A DNA stretch of 64,000 bases from Endomychus coccineus. Taxonomy: Eukaryota > Arthropoda > Insecta > Coleoptera > Endomychidae. The stretch is taken from assembly GCA_958510875.1 (NCBI GenBank), contig OY294067.1, positions 263,908,180 through 263,972,179 on the forward strand, written 5' to 3'. The position numbers and the translations under genes were made by a program. The notes under the pieces were generated by a model. It saw only the letters and a list, made by a program, of their open reading frames with translations. It was not told the origin of the DNA and made no database searches. Positions 1-9,960 of this stretch are shown one piece after another (within the stretch, counting starts at the first letter, position 1; every line of letters starts with the position of its first letter).

Positions 1-840
1 TCTATTTAAAAAATTCAGAATTAGTTAACGAAGTAAAACTTAATTTGACTATTATTCTTAGCAAGCAAATCTCGCGGTCTTCCACAATATAAAAGGCGGG
101 CCAAATAAAATTGGTGCTGTATTTCTACCAGCCTACAGAGGGGGCCACAAGCTCTTTATAGTTGTTTTATGTATGATACTCGTCGCAGAACTTATTTCGG
201 CAACTGCCTTATGTGGGATGGGTAAAGGGCGAGGAACTATATTAATTTATTTGGTCTAACCAAATTGACCGATTTTATTCACGAGCATAATGCTAAAAAC
301 TCAACTTCATTGCATCGCACTTCAAAATTGGTTAAACAAAACATACCATTCAAACTTCCCGTTACCCAAAGCTCATTCACAGATTTTTGGGCACTTTTGT
401 CTAGAAAGGTCTACAATGGAACATTGAATCGATAGTGATTTTACTGATCAACATCCGTCGAAATCATCCACAATCACTCATATATTGTAATTTATCTGAT
501 ATTTTGATATTATTTTGAACAATTTTCTGTGTCAAAAAGAGGATGATAAACTGTAGCAACCAAACTCAGTGTTAGCCCATCAAGGACGTCAGTTTTTCTG
601 ACAAATTTGGATCAGCAAAGGTGAGGTCTCAGTCGTTCCCAGATTTTCATAGGATCATTTTTTGGAAAATTTAACCTCAATCACTGAACAGCACATGGGG
701 AAATTTTAAATAAAGTATGTTTATGTTTAATAATGTAATAAAACAATTTGGGCCAACATTTCCTAATATATATTATCTCCAATTATTTCCTAAAGAAATG
801 TTCATACATATATGTGTACGTTGACTTTCATATTGTATAT
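1..840. other. AT-rich intergenic flank, no recognised gene
   Basis: No protein family, RNA gene or terminal repeat was recognised here. A stretch at about 236-436 on the plus strand stays open for some 65 codons but has no ATG and resembles nothing I know. The right end is the insertion site of the LTR element, where the five bases ATCTA at 841-845 recur after the element. Confidence 0.5.
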
Positions 841-845
841 ATCTA

Positions 846-1114
846 TGTAACAATGTTTAGTCATTGTCTCTGGTTTAGTTCTATGACATTGTATAATGAT
901 AGTGTAGCTATGGAAACAATGGGGATTTTAATTGGTAATTTCTTATTTAATATTAATCACTCACAAGTTCTTAATAAATGACATTTGAATCGATTTTCTT
1001 TTAGGTGAGTGTAACATTGTTTTACTATGAATGTAAATTGAAATTAATTTGAAATATAATTCTTTTAGGAGAACATTGATTGTCATTTTATTCCATAATA
1101 TTGAAGATTATTAT
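846..1114 (+). repeat. 5' LTR
   Basis: 269-bp repeat starting TGTAAC and ending in an ATTAT run; matches 5269-5537 without a difference that I could find. The gag start codon lies only 21 bases after it. The usual terminal CA is absent at the 3' end, so the exact boundary is uncertain by one or two bases. Confidence 0.9.
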
Positions 1115-1135
1115 AAATCGATTTGATTTGTCACG
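1115..1135 (+). promoter_or_regulatory. Primer-binding region without a recognisable tRNA site
   Basis: The 21 bases between the LTR and the gag ATG do not begin with TGG and match no tRNA 3' end that I know. They open with the 10-base palindrome AAATCGATTT at 1115-1124. Nearly the same palindrome lies inside the LTR at 988-997. Whether this reflects a non-standard priming mode is unknown. Confidence 0.35.
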
Positions 1136-2215
1136 ATGTCATCAGTATCGGTGAGATTACACCTTAGGAAAGAAACAGATAAGAATAATAAACTATCAAC
1201 AATAGTACGAAGTATTAAATTACTACACGAGAATACCACATATACGTTCCCAAATATGTACCAAGATGAGTCACATCATAAACAGTTGTTTGAAATTCCA
1301 ACGATCAGGAATGCATGTAAGTGTATGCTGAAAAAGAATCAATATAGGAATATCACTGTAGTACTGCCAAAAGATATTGCAGGATTGTACATAGATGATG
1401 TCGGAAACTTTGTATTTAAAGATTATTTTCTAGAAGAAGAAGTTTTACAGCAAAAGATTCAATCACAGATTATAACAAAAGAACTGTCATTATCAGAGAT
1501 TGAAAGAAAGTTTGTTCTGGATAAATTCAAGGGAAAAAATCAAAATGCAAAAGAGTGGCTACAATATTTTGAGAAAGAGTGTACTCGATATGAAATAGAA
1601 GATGATGAGAAAAAAATTCAATGTTTGAGACTATTTTTAGAGGATAATGCTAAAGAATGGTACTGTTCTACGATGAAAAAGCTGGATATGAGGGATTGGA
1701 ACCAGTGGTTACATTCATTCCTTCAAACATATGCGGATAAGGGTTGGTCAACTGTTCGCTATGCTTATGTATTCAAATATATGAATGGTTTCGGATCATT
1801 ATTAGATTATGCCTTGAAGAAAGAGCGCTTACTGTTAGAATGTGAAAGGAATATGACAGATGTATCAAGAATTTCACATATTGTGGTTGGATTACCTATT
1901 TATATTCAAGACAAGCTAGATAAAGAGGAAATAAAAACTACGGAAGAACTTATGAACCAGCTTCGGAAATATGAAACATCAGTTGTGCCTAGGATAAAGA
2001 AGGATAACTTCGATGATTTGTTGTTAAGAGAAAAGATTAGCACCGAAAAAAGAAAACAATCATGTTACATATGTGCATCATTGGGTAAACCTGATCGTTA
2101 CCATCCGTGGGAAGTTTGTAGAAATAAGCAACGTTATGAAGTGAATAAGAGAACGGTGAATCTAACAGAATCTGAAGATGCAATTAATATAGAGTTTGAA
2201 AATTCAAAAAACTAA
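1136..2215 (+). CDS. gag: Gag-like capsid/nucleocapsid protein of LTR element
   Basis: 359 residues from the first ATG after the 5' LTR. Residues about 130-280 have the character of a retrotransposon capsid domain, with conserved-looking tryptophans (W141, W175, W188, W191) and a helical, charged composition. The C-terminal part carries one Cys/His cluster with C310, C313, H323 and C328, i.e. C-x2-C-x9-H-x4-C. This is a wider spacing than the classic x4 retroviral knuckle and presumably binds the element's RNA. The frame ends in TAA at 2213-2215, immediately after a slippery heptamer, so pol is most likely made as a gag-pol fusion. No stop or frameshift breaks the frame. Assembly into cytoplasmic virus-like particles is family knowledge, not seen here. 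Confidence 0.88.
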   Translation: MSSVSVRLHLRKETDKNNKLSTIVRSIKLLHENTTYTFPNMYQDESHHKQLFEIPTIRNACKCMLKKNQYRNITVVLPKDIAGLYIDDVGNFVFKDYFLEEEVLQQKIQSQIITKELSLSEIERKFVLDKFKGKNQNAKEWLQYFEKECTRYEIEDDEKKIQCLRLFLEDNAKEWYCSTMKKLDMRDWNQWLHSFLQTYADKGWSTVRYAYVFKYMNGFGSLLDYALKKERLLLECERNMTDVSRISHIVVGLPIYIQDKLDKEEIKTTEELMNQLRKYETSVVPRIKKDNFDDLLLREKISTEKRKQSCYICASLGKPDRYHPWEVCRNKQRYEVNKRTVNLTESEDAINIEFENSKN

Positions 2216-5200
2216 GTAAGCCGGCAGGTGAGTGTCCATCATTGATTACGGTAAATGTTATTATTGATAAGAAACAAATTGTGAAGGGTGTTTATGATAG
2301 TGGGTCAAATATTACACTTATAAATCAGAAAATTGTTGATGAATTAAGAATAAAGTTGATGAAAAATCGTAATATTTTTCGCACAATCAGTGGATTGGAT
2401 TTTACTCATCGCCGGGCACGTCTTTCTATGAAAATTAATAAAATTGAAGAAATTTTAGATGTTTATGTTGTGAAAAATAATAATTTCTCTTATGATTTAC
2501 TTCTTGGATTAGATGCTATAAAAAAATTCAAATTAATACAGGATGAAAATCTTAGAATTTTTCAAAAGATCGGTAATAAAAATGAAGAAATATCACAGGA
2601 TGATAATATTATGAATAAAGCTCTTGTTAACTCTATAGAAACGAAACAGATTGAAAATTTAGATCACCTTAATACAAGTGAACAAAACAGTATATCATAC
2701 TTGATGGAAAAATATAAAATGATATTTGCAAAAGGTAAATATGATGTTGGAAAAGTGAAACGGACAGAGGCTGAAATAAAACTTTCAGAAAATAGATATG
2801 TTATAAAAAAACCATATAGAACATCTATTCCAGATAATAAAGAGATTGAGTCTCAGGTAACAAATCTGTTGGAAGCAGGTTTGATAGAATATTCTAATTC
2901 ACCTTTTGCATCCCCTGTTACTCTTGCATATAAACGTGAAGAAAATAAAAGATCTCGTCTTTGCATTGATTTTCGTGAACTAAATAAATTAGTGATTCCT
3001 GAACCTCAACCATTCCCACGAATAGAAGATATGATGGTAAAGGCTGGAAAATGTGAATGGTATTCAACTTTTGATATAAATTCTGCTTTTTGGTCTATCC
3101 CAATAAAACAAGAAGATAGAGAAAAAACTGCTTTTATAACACAGGAAGGGCATTGGCAATGGACCCGTCTTCCATTTGGTTTGAAGACATCACCAGCTAT
3201 TTTCCAACGTACTTTAACTAATATTTTGCGAAAGTATAAGCTTACAAATTTTTGCATTAATTATATTGATGATGTTTTGATCTTTTCAGAAACATTTGAA
3301 GATCATTTACAACATATAGATTCTCTTCTTCATGCAATTAAGGAAGAAGGTTTCAAATTAAAGCTGGAAAAATGTAGCTTTGCAAAGAAATCTGTTAAAT
3401 ATTTGGGTCATATAATTGGAAAAAATAAAATTAGTCCACTTAACGATAATCTGAAAGCAATTAAAAATTTTCCTCAACCGAAAACAAAAAAAAATGTTCG
3501 TCAGTTCTTGGGAAAGATTAATTTCTATTACAAATATTTAGAAAATGCAGTACAAACACTTGAGCCGTTACATAATTTGTTAAAAAAGAATGTTCCATTT
3601 AAGTGGTCAGATACTTCTGAAAAAGCATTTCAGACGGTAAAATCGTATCTATGTTCTGCACCTATATTAGGTATATACAATTTCGAAAAACCAGTTTATA
3701 TTTACACCGATGCTAGTGGTGAAGGATTTGGAGCAGTAATGAAACAACCAACAGAAAGCAATAAACTCCATCCAGTGGCATATTTTTCAAAAAAATTGAG
3801 TCCTGCTCAAAAGAAGAAGAAAGCTATATATTTAGAATGTTTAGCTATTAAAGAAGCTATTTTATATTGGCAGCATTGGTTGATAGGGAGAGAATTTATA
3901 GTTATTACAGATCATAAACCTTTGGAAAATCTCAGAGTTAAAGCTCGGACAGATGAAGAATTAGGGGGCCTTGTATATTACTTGTCACAGTATAACTTCA
4001 AAGTGATGTACAGTCCAGGAAAAGAAAATGTTGAAGCTGACTCGTTATCCAGGAATCCGGTTCTTGAGAGCTTTGAGAATAATGAGGATGTGATAAAGGT
4101 GGTAAATTTGATTAAAATAAAAGATATTCTGGATGACCAAGAAGAGAATAAGTCTCAGATATTGAAAAATGGGCATATGAAGAGAAGAGGTGAAATATAT
4201 TTCAAGACCATCAACGGGAATCAAAGAATTTTCCTTTCCCAGGAGTTAGGACAGAAGCTTATTGAGAAAATTCATTGGCAGCTTGGGCATATTGGAGCTC
4301 ATCATATGCTATTGAATATACGTCCATATTATTATTTCTTCAATATGGATAAAATGGTTCGACAATATTGTTATTCATGTGAAATTTGTAAGAAGAATAA
4401 AACAAGAAGAGACCGTCCAATTGGCTTACTTTCCCATTTAGGTCCAGCGATTGAACCATACGAAATCATGTCACTAGACACAGTAGGTGGATTCAGTGGG
4501 AATAATTCTTCCAAACGATATTTACATATATTGGCTGACCACTTTTCAAGATTCGCATTTATATCAACCTCCAATGGACAAAGTGTGAAAGATTTCATAC
4601 ATCTTTTAGATCCTGTGCTAAGGAAAAATAAAGTCAAAATATTACTAGCTGATCAATACGCAGGAATCAGGTCTACAGAATTTAGAGAATATTTAACTTC
4701 AAAAGGTGTTACTTTAATACTTACTTCAATAGATTGTCCACAGTCGAATGGACTCAATGAACGACTCCACCAGACCTTAGTGAATCGTATAAGATGTAAA
4801 ATGAATAGTAAAAATGAGAAGAAACAAGCATGGTCTAAAATAGCAGAAAAATGTACCTCAGAGTATAATAATACCATCCATAGTGTTACTAAATTCACAC
4901 CAAGATATCTCCTTTTAGGTGAAGAATCTAACATTGTTCCAGAATCACTTCAAATAAAACGTGATTTATCCTCAGATCGCAAGAAAGCTATAGAAAATTC
5001 TACTCTTAATCATGAAAAAAACAAATTGAGAATAGATAAAAATAGAAAAAAATACGATTTTACAATTAATGAGTTGGTATATATTGAAGGAGGCAATAAG
5101 CTAAACAGGAACAAATTGGATGAAATTAGGAGTGGACCTTTCCCCATCAAGCGGCGCATTTCGAACACGATCTATGAATTGACATGTGGAAAGAGAGGTA

Positions 5201-5283
5201 AAGAAACAGTTCTATGTCACTCGGGTAAATTGATCCCAACGGGTCAATTTCTCTCGCTGGGGGGGAGATGTAACAATGTTTAG
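2200..5283 (+). CDS. pol: Pol polyprotein: protease, RT, RNase H, integrase
   Basis: Open from 2200 (after a stop at 2197) to TAG at 5281. It is about 1,000 codons with no initiating ATG at its head, so it is expected to be expressed by -1 frameshift from gag. Numbering from the TTG at 2242: aspartic protease DSG at residues 19-21; reverse transcriptase with YIDD at 341-344; RNase H with the TDAS aspartate near 490; integrase with an H-x4-H ... C-x2-C zinc domain, then a DDE core at about D746, D804 and E840. The last pair has 35 residues between, the usual D35E spacing. All catalytic residues looked for are present. The frame runs 15 bases into the 3' LTR. Together with gag it would copy the element RNA and insert the cDNA. 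The TTG is not proposed as a real start. Confidence 0.93.
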   Translation, partial: KFKKLSKPAGECPSLITVNVIIDKKQIVKGVYDSGSNITLINQKIVDELRIKLMKNRNIFRTISGLDFTHRRARLSMKINKIEEILDVYVVKNNNFSYDLLLGLDAIKKFKLIQDENLRIFQKIGNKNEEISQDDNIMNKALVNSIETKQIENLDHLNTSEQNSISYLMEKYKMIFAKGKYDVGKVKRTEAEIKLSENRYVIKKPYRTSIPDNKEIESQVTNLLEAGLIEYSNSPFASPVTLAYKREENKRSRLCIDFRELNKLVIPEPQPFPRIEDMMVKAGKCEWYSTFDINSAFWSIPIKQEDREKTAFITQEGHWQWTRLPFGLKTSPAIFQRTLTNILRKYKLTNFCINYIDDVLIFSETFEDHLQHIDSLLHAIKEEGFKLKLEKCSFAKKSVKYLGHIIGKNKISPLNDNLKAIKNFPQPKTKKNVRQFLGKINFYYKYLENAVQTLEPLHNLLKKNVPFKWSDTSEKAFQTVKSYLCSAPILGIYNFEKPVYIYTDASGEGFGAVMKQPTESNKLHPVAYFSKKLSPAQKKKKAIYLECLAIKEAILYWQHWLIGREFIVITDHKPLENLRVKARTDEELGGLVYYLSQYNFKVMYSPGKENVEADSLSRNPVLESFENNEDVIKVVNLIKIKDILDDQEENKSQILKNGHMKRRGEIYFKTINGNQRIFLSQELGQKLIEKIHWQLGHIGAHHMLLNIRPYYYFFNMDKMVRQYCYSCEICKKNKTRRDRPIGLLSHLGPAIEPYEIMSLDTVGGFSGNNSSKRYLHILADHFSRFAFISTSNGQSVKDFIHLLDPVLRKNKVKILLADQYAGIRSTEFREYLTSKGVTLILTSIDCPQSNGLNERLHQTLVNRIRCKMNSKNEKKQAWSKIAEKCTSEYNNTIHSVTKFTPRYLLLGEESNIVPESLQIKRDLSSDRKKAIENSTLNHEKNKLRIDKNRKKYDFTINELVYIEGGNKLNRNKLDEIRSGPFPIKRRISNTIYELTCGKRGKETVLCHSGKLIPTGQFLSLGGRCNNV
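2206..2212 (+). promoter_or_regulatory. -1 ribosomal frameshift heptamer A AAA AAC
   Basis: The heptamer sits exactly in the gag frame as A-AAA-AAC, followed directly by the gag TAA. A -1 slip moves the ribosome into the pol frame, which is open from 2200 onward and has no ATG near its start. GCCGGC and other GC-rich bases at 2219-2231 could belong to a downstream stimulatory structure, but I could not fold it. A AAA AAC is an established eukaryotic -1 slippery sequence. Confidence 0.85.
5259..5268 (+). promoter_or_regulatory. Polypurine tract
   Basis: A run of seven G followed by AGA directly abuts the TG that opens the 3' LTR. This is the expected plus-strand primer position in LTR elements. 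Confidence 0.8.
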
Positions 5284-5537
5284 TCATTGTCTCTGGTTTA
5301 GTTCTATGACATTGTATAATGATAGTGTAGCTATGGAAACAATGGGGATTTTAATTGGTAATTTCTTATTTAATATTAATCACTCACAAGTTCTTAATAA
5401 ATGACATTTGAATCGATTTTCTTTTAGGTGAGTGTAACATTGTTTTACTATGAATGTAAATTGAAATTAATTTGAAATATAATTCTTTTAGGAGAACATT
5501 GATTGTCATTTTATTCCATAATATTGAAGATTATTAT
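5269..5537 (+). repeat. 3' LTR
   Basis: Second copy of the 269-bp LTR, preceded by the polypurine tract and followed by ATCTA, which matches the bases before the 5' LTR. It overlaps the last codons of pol. Confidence 0.9.
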
Positions 5538-5542
5538 ATCTA

Positions 5543-6419
5543 TATATCCTCATTTGTAATATTTTCAGTTTATGTTCGTTCAAAAGAATTATGTTACACC
5601 GGAAATTGTCTTGAAACATCTACCTATGGCTCTGTCATAGTTCCATGATATATTCCATTTCAGATAAATTCATTGTTTGTTCGGAAAATATTTTAATATT
5701 TAATTCGTCCTTTGTTTATATCTGGAAGCAATGTAAAGCATATAAGTCGCTGAAAGGAAATAGAAAATAATCTCTTTGAGGTATTTTCTATGGAAAGAAA
5801 AGTATTTTTCCCTTTATGTCTCCTATCAATAATTGAATAAATTTCATCTACAACCTTTTCACTTCGTAGTTCACCACCTCAACAACGAAAACCATTTTAA
5901 TTATCTCACTACTAACTATTGTTTTACCGCTTTTCTCGTTTTATTTATCGGTACTTACTGTTACTAGCTACTCTTTGAAATAGCATTCAACAAATGTGAC
6001 TTGACTTTTATGTCATATATTCCGCAGCGTTACCTAGCTGCGCCATAGCTCATAGAGCATAATCTGATGTAATGAAACATATTATATGAGGCCTTTACAA
6101 AAATGCTGTGAGTGAAATTTACATTTTGAATAAATATAAATACTCACGAAGGATGAAATCTTCTGTGTGAGGTTTAATTCATTATTTCTGGAATATGTGC
6201 AACTACCTAATGAAATATATTGAAATTACTATACATAAAATATACTTCATTTAGAGGCATAGCTAGGACAATTCACGTCCCGGGGAAGTTTATCTATTTG
6301 CGCCCTCTTATTCCTGTAAATACATCAACATTGTTGAATACAAATATCAGATTTCTGGAAAAGATAATTGTGAAAGCCGAATTAAAAAAAAAAATTGAAC
6401 ATACCTGATTTCTTCAAAA
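5543..6419. other. AT-rich spacer, nothing recognised
   Basis: No long open frame or known repeat was recognised. The stretch around 6245-6310 is slightly more GC-rich (contains CCCGGGG), but I cannot assign it. Confidence 0.4.
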
Positions 6420-6800
6420 CTAAACAAAAATATTCGCTTTCCTTTACCCCAAAAACGCATGTTCGTTCAATTTCAAGCCAATCGGAGCTGCATTTTTACT
6501 CACACCGAATACTCTCCAGTTTCATAAACCAAGACGGATACGTCGTAGAGTCGGAAGGTCGTGGCCTACAGTAAATCTAAAGCCAGATTCGGTTTTCTTG
6601 ACCCCGAAAAAGTATATTCGTTCATGTTCAAGCCCACGTGAGTTATATTTACTTGCACCAAATACCCATGAGTATATAAGTAGAGCCGTAGAGCCTAACC
6701 GTCGTGGCCTACAATAAATCTATAGCCAGATTCGGTTTGTTCGACTCCGGAAACGTGTGTTTGTTCAATTTCAAGCTGATCGGAGTTGTAATAAAAATTT
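6420..6800. repeat. Degenerate tandem repeat, about 143-155 bp period
   Basis: Two and a half diverged copies. The anchor words ATTCG..TT followed by CCCCGAAAA and GTTCGTTCA/TTTCAAGC recur near 6432, 6587 and 6730, giving spacings of 155 and 143. Each unit also carries a GTCGTGGCCTACA(G/A)TAAATCTA block. Probably an old satellite fragment. Short open frames across it are not genes. Confidence 0.7.
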
Positions 6801-8270
6801 TTATATTTACTTGCCTTCAGAACTATTAGACCCCTGGCCCCCCTCTGCTACACCTCTGGCACTTTTTACTAGACAATGCAGAAAGCTGCAATGTCTATAT
6901 ATAAAGGTGTGTCTAGGTTACTTCAAAATATTCTACAGGGTGATACTCCTGTGAAAATTAAGGGGAGTCATCCATATACTTTTTGTCGACCCTCCTCCCT
7001 GTTACACCACTCTGAAGTTGATTATTTATTTTCTCCGCTCGGAAAAAAGTGGAATTGATAAAATATGCTAGACAACTTGTACTGATGAAATAAGAATATA
7101 ACTGCAAGAGGGTGCATAAACGTACTCCTAAAATATTTTATATCACAATTTGTAAGCGAGCAATATTTCAAAAGGAAAAATAAATGATAGATTTCTTCAT
7201 GAAGAAGTCTAGTAAGCTAGTATCAAATAACTGATGGTCTTTCGATATTCTTTAACAAATAAAGTGTCCTTTAATGAAGGAAATAATATCTTATACACAC
7301 TATATTTCTACTTCTACCCTCAAAACTGAACCCCTAATCATTAATGAATTATTGAAATATTAAATGTAGCAAGGTGGGCGTCTGGGCGAATACCACTCTA
7401 ATAGGTGACATCAGAATTCAGTCTACATCTGAGTTGCAGGCATAGTTACATAATCTAGTGTTGTTTTTCTTTCCAGACATACATTTTTGTAAGAATAATT
7501 AGGTATTGTAGACAAAAAAAGATGTGATCAATCGATTACTGAAATCGCTCACTTTTGTTAGCAGAATAGCTTTCGGGGACCTCTGCGGTTCAAATGTATA
7601 TATTATTATTATTATTGGTGTGAAATACAAATTAAGGGAAACAAAAATAAAACTAGTAGGCAAAACCACAATATCAAACACAATCATTGGGTGCACAGGT
7701 TATAAATGTTCTCGAACACATCATTAAGGGATGATGCACACACTCTATTTGGAAGAAAATGTTGTCTTGAAATTTTCCTTTAGAAGCTTTAGTTCATCCC
7801 CCGCAAGTTGTAAGGAATATAATAATAATTGTTATTATTTGGTGCTGCTACAATAAAATGCTTACACAGGTCAAATAAGTAAGATAATGTTGCCGAGCGC
7901 AACTAGTACAAATAAAAATAAAATGAATTAGGTGAGAATACAAATACACATGATAAAAGTTCAAATGTAGACGGAACAGAGATAAAAGTAGTTGTATACG
8001 TACAAAACAAATCGATTAAAATGCTTAAATAAGGACTTAAAAATATAAATGTACTGAAAAAAATTTTTAACTCACACGTGAGATTATCCTAAATTTATGC
8101 AAATATTTAGAGATTTACTTAGATATTCATCTAATGTGTAATAACATTTTTCGATGAGAAATGCTTTTACGTATTTGCAGAACCTAATTCTTGACAAGAA
8201 CCTTACCATGCTCGAAAGAGGGTTGTATAGGATCGGCCCATAATAAGTTTCCGCTGTTTTGCTTTTTCCA
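6801..8270. other. Spacer without recognised genes
   Basis: Contains a short ATT microsatellite at about 7600-7616 and a modestly structured segment at 7540-7740 with open frames on both strands that I do not recognise. Nothing else could be supported. Confidence 0.4.
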
Positions 8271-8282
8271 CGCGGTGAAAAT

Positions 8283-9960
8283 CTACATAAATACTACGTG
8301 AATACTTTGTATAGTTATCGTGTATATCGTGATGTTTGGGATAATCACTACTGAGATATATACTGATGGAACTGTCATGATTTTAAGAATGATGAACGAT
8401 TTTTTGCAATCTTCTTTGTAGTGTAGATTGGATATAATTATTACAGTTTTCCTTTGAACAGCGAATACGAGTTTAGCAGGATATGAGTGATATAAAAGAT
8501 GTGTATGAATCATGGCAAAGTGAGTTGCCCGGAGGACTTCAACAGAAACAAGTGTATTCAAATTTCTCAGTATATAAGTATTACTTGATATTTTTTGGTG
8601 ATGTGAGTACAATGAGTAAACCAAGTGAGTTTGGGATCCAGGAGAATGCCTAAATATTAGACATACTCCACAGAAGTTAGTTCCTCAAATTACATAGATT
8701 TTGAGTTTTAGATTCATTTAAGCAGTAGTGGAATGCCAGTGTCAACAGTTACTTTTAGGTCGCCGTCGTTCAGAGCATAAAATCAGTTCAGCCAGTTCCA
8801 ACCTATCTTCGTTCCATGCTAGTCTGGTAGTACCTCGTTGGACAAATTCCAACAGATCGGAATCTTGAATTTAAGTAGAATGCCACACAGGGTCAGCGAA
8901 CTCAAGAATTGATCTCACTTACGTTTTGAAGTTTTTCAATGATTTCCCAGTAAGATAGATTAGAGATGAAGAGTTTATTACATTTTCTTGTAATTTTCAA
9001 GGTATGTGGAGACCAAGAGAAATCGAAAGTTATGGTAACTCCGAAGTCGTTTTGACTTTCAACTGCGTTTCATGTATTGGTGTAGATGATCAGGTACATA
9101 TAATAGAGAGGCTCGTGAACTGTTTCTTATATCACTCCGCTTGTATTATGTCTAGATGAAGATTATTCACAGTCAATGCATAAGAGCACGGACTCCGTAA
9201 TATTCAAGCTTTGAAAGTAACTTTCGTTTAGCGTCACGATCAAACGCCTTCGAAAAACCTATGTATAAAACATGTACATTGGCTTTAGAATGATTTTGAC
9301 CAATCATTGATACACTGTAATAAAATTGTTAAAACTGATCACCTATGAATAAAACTGTATTGCTCAGGAGAAAGTATATTTTTGTTTGAAAGGAAAATGC
9401 GCATTTTATTGAACACAATAGTTTCCGCTATCTTAGATACAATTGGTACTAAGCTTATGGGTCGATAATTTTCTGGGTCTAACTTGTTTCCTTTTTCAAA
9501 TATCGTTGTTGTTCGAGCTGTTAGTCAGATTAGGAGAAGTGTGTTGAACAGAAGGAGGAAACATTATGAGAGAAAGAGGTTGACCTAATGCAACAAAACA
9601 GGTTTTCAGAAATTTATCTAACCCCAGATAATTTATCTAACCCCGGTGATGACGCGATTTGCAAATTGTCTAGATGGTGCTGAATGTCTTCTATTGTGAA
9701 GTCAATGTTTATCAGGGAGTAGACGTATCTATCAGGTACTATCACCGGTAAGTAATCGACAGATTCAGAGGCGAAATCTTGAGAAAATAAAATTTGAAGT
9801 AGATCGTCCACATCTGATTCAGATTCACAGATAGTTCCGTTTGGGTTTTTTAGTACAGGAATACTAACTGTAGAGTTAAGAGATGATTGATGTACTTGTT
9901 AAATTTTGCTGTCCATTGTGTTGGCAATTTTGTCTTCAAAGGTTTTTTAACACGCACAAA
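8283..9960 (-). pseudogene. Decayed non-LTR retrotransposon (RT region)
   Basis: Reading the minus strand from 9960 downward gives fragments in the order expected for a LINE pol. First comes the linker before RT at 9960-9614, including the hallmark SSPG-x-D motif. Next are an RT palm block around 9510-9350 with the NYRPISL-type motif, and an FSKAFD block around 9260-9200, both interrupted by stops and shifts. Last is a fairly well kept C-terminal block at 8624-8283 with the LQ-K-x-x-I-I-S and Y-K-x-x-C-K-x-x-F pattern that follows RT in Jockey/CR1-like elements. Endonuclease and 3' tail were not found. No catalytic aspartate pair survives in a readable frame. The family level (Jockey/CR1 group) is inferred from these patterns. 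Confidence 0.75.

Larger units (their letters stand above)
846..5537 (+). mobile_element. Ty3/gypsy-like LTR retrotransposon, apparently intact
   Basis: A complete element of about 4.7 kb. Two 269-bp direct repeats beginning TGTAACAATG flank a gag and a pol frame. By eye the two LTRs are identical over their whole length, which points to recent insertion. The candidate target duplication is ATCTA (841-845 and 5538-5542); a 6-bp reading (TATCTA) is also possible because the LTR end is ambiguous by one base. Domain order is protease, reverse transcriptase, RNase H, integrase, which is the Ty3/gypsy order. There is no env-like third frame. A G-rich polypurine tract abuts the 3' LTR. No TGG-type tRNA primer site follows the 5' LTR. 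Confidence 0.93.

Noticed and set aside
748..981. Open frame crossing the 5' LTR boundary
   Set aside because: It straddles the element junction and is rich in stop-poor AT sequence; not a gene.
3006..4934. Open frames on the minus strand under pol (3006-3257, 4371-4637, 4653-4934)
   Set aside because: They lie opposite a well-supported pol frame and show no motifs.
7499..7727. Overlapping open frames on both strands
   Set aside because: Neither translation matches a family that I know, and they overlap a microsatellite.
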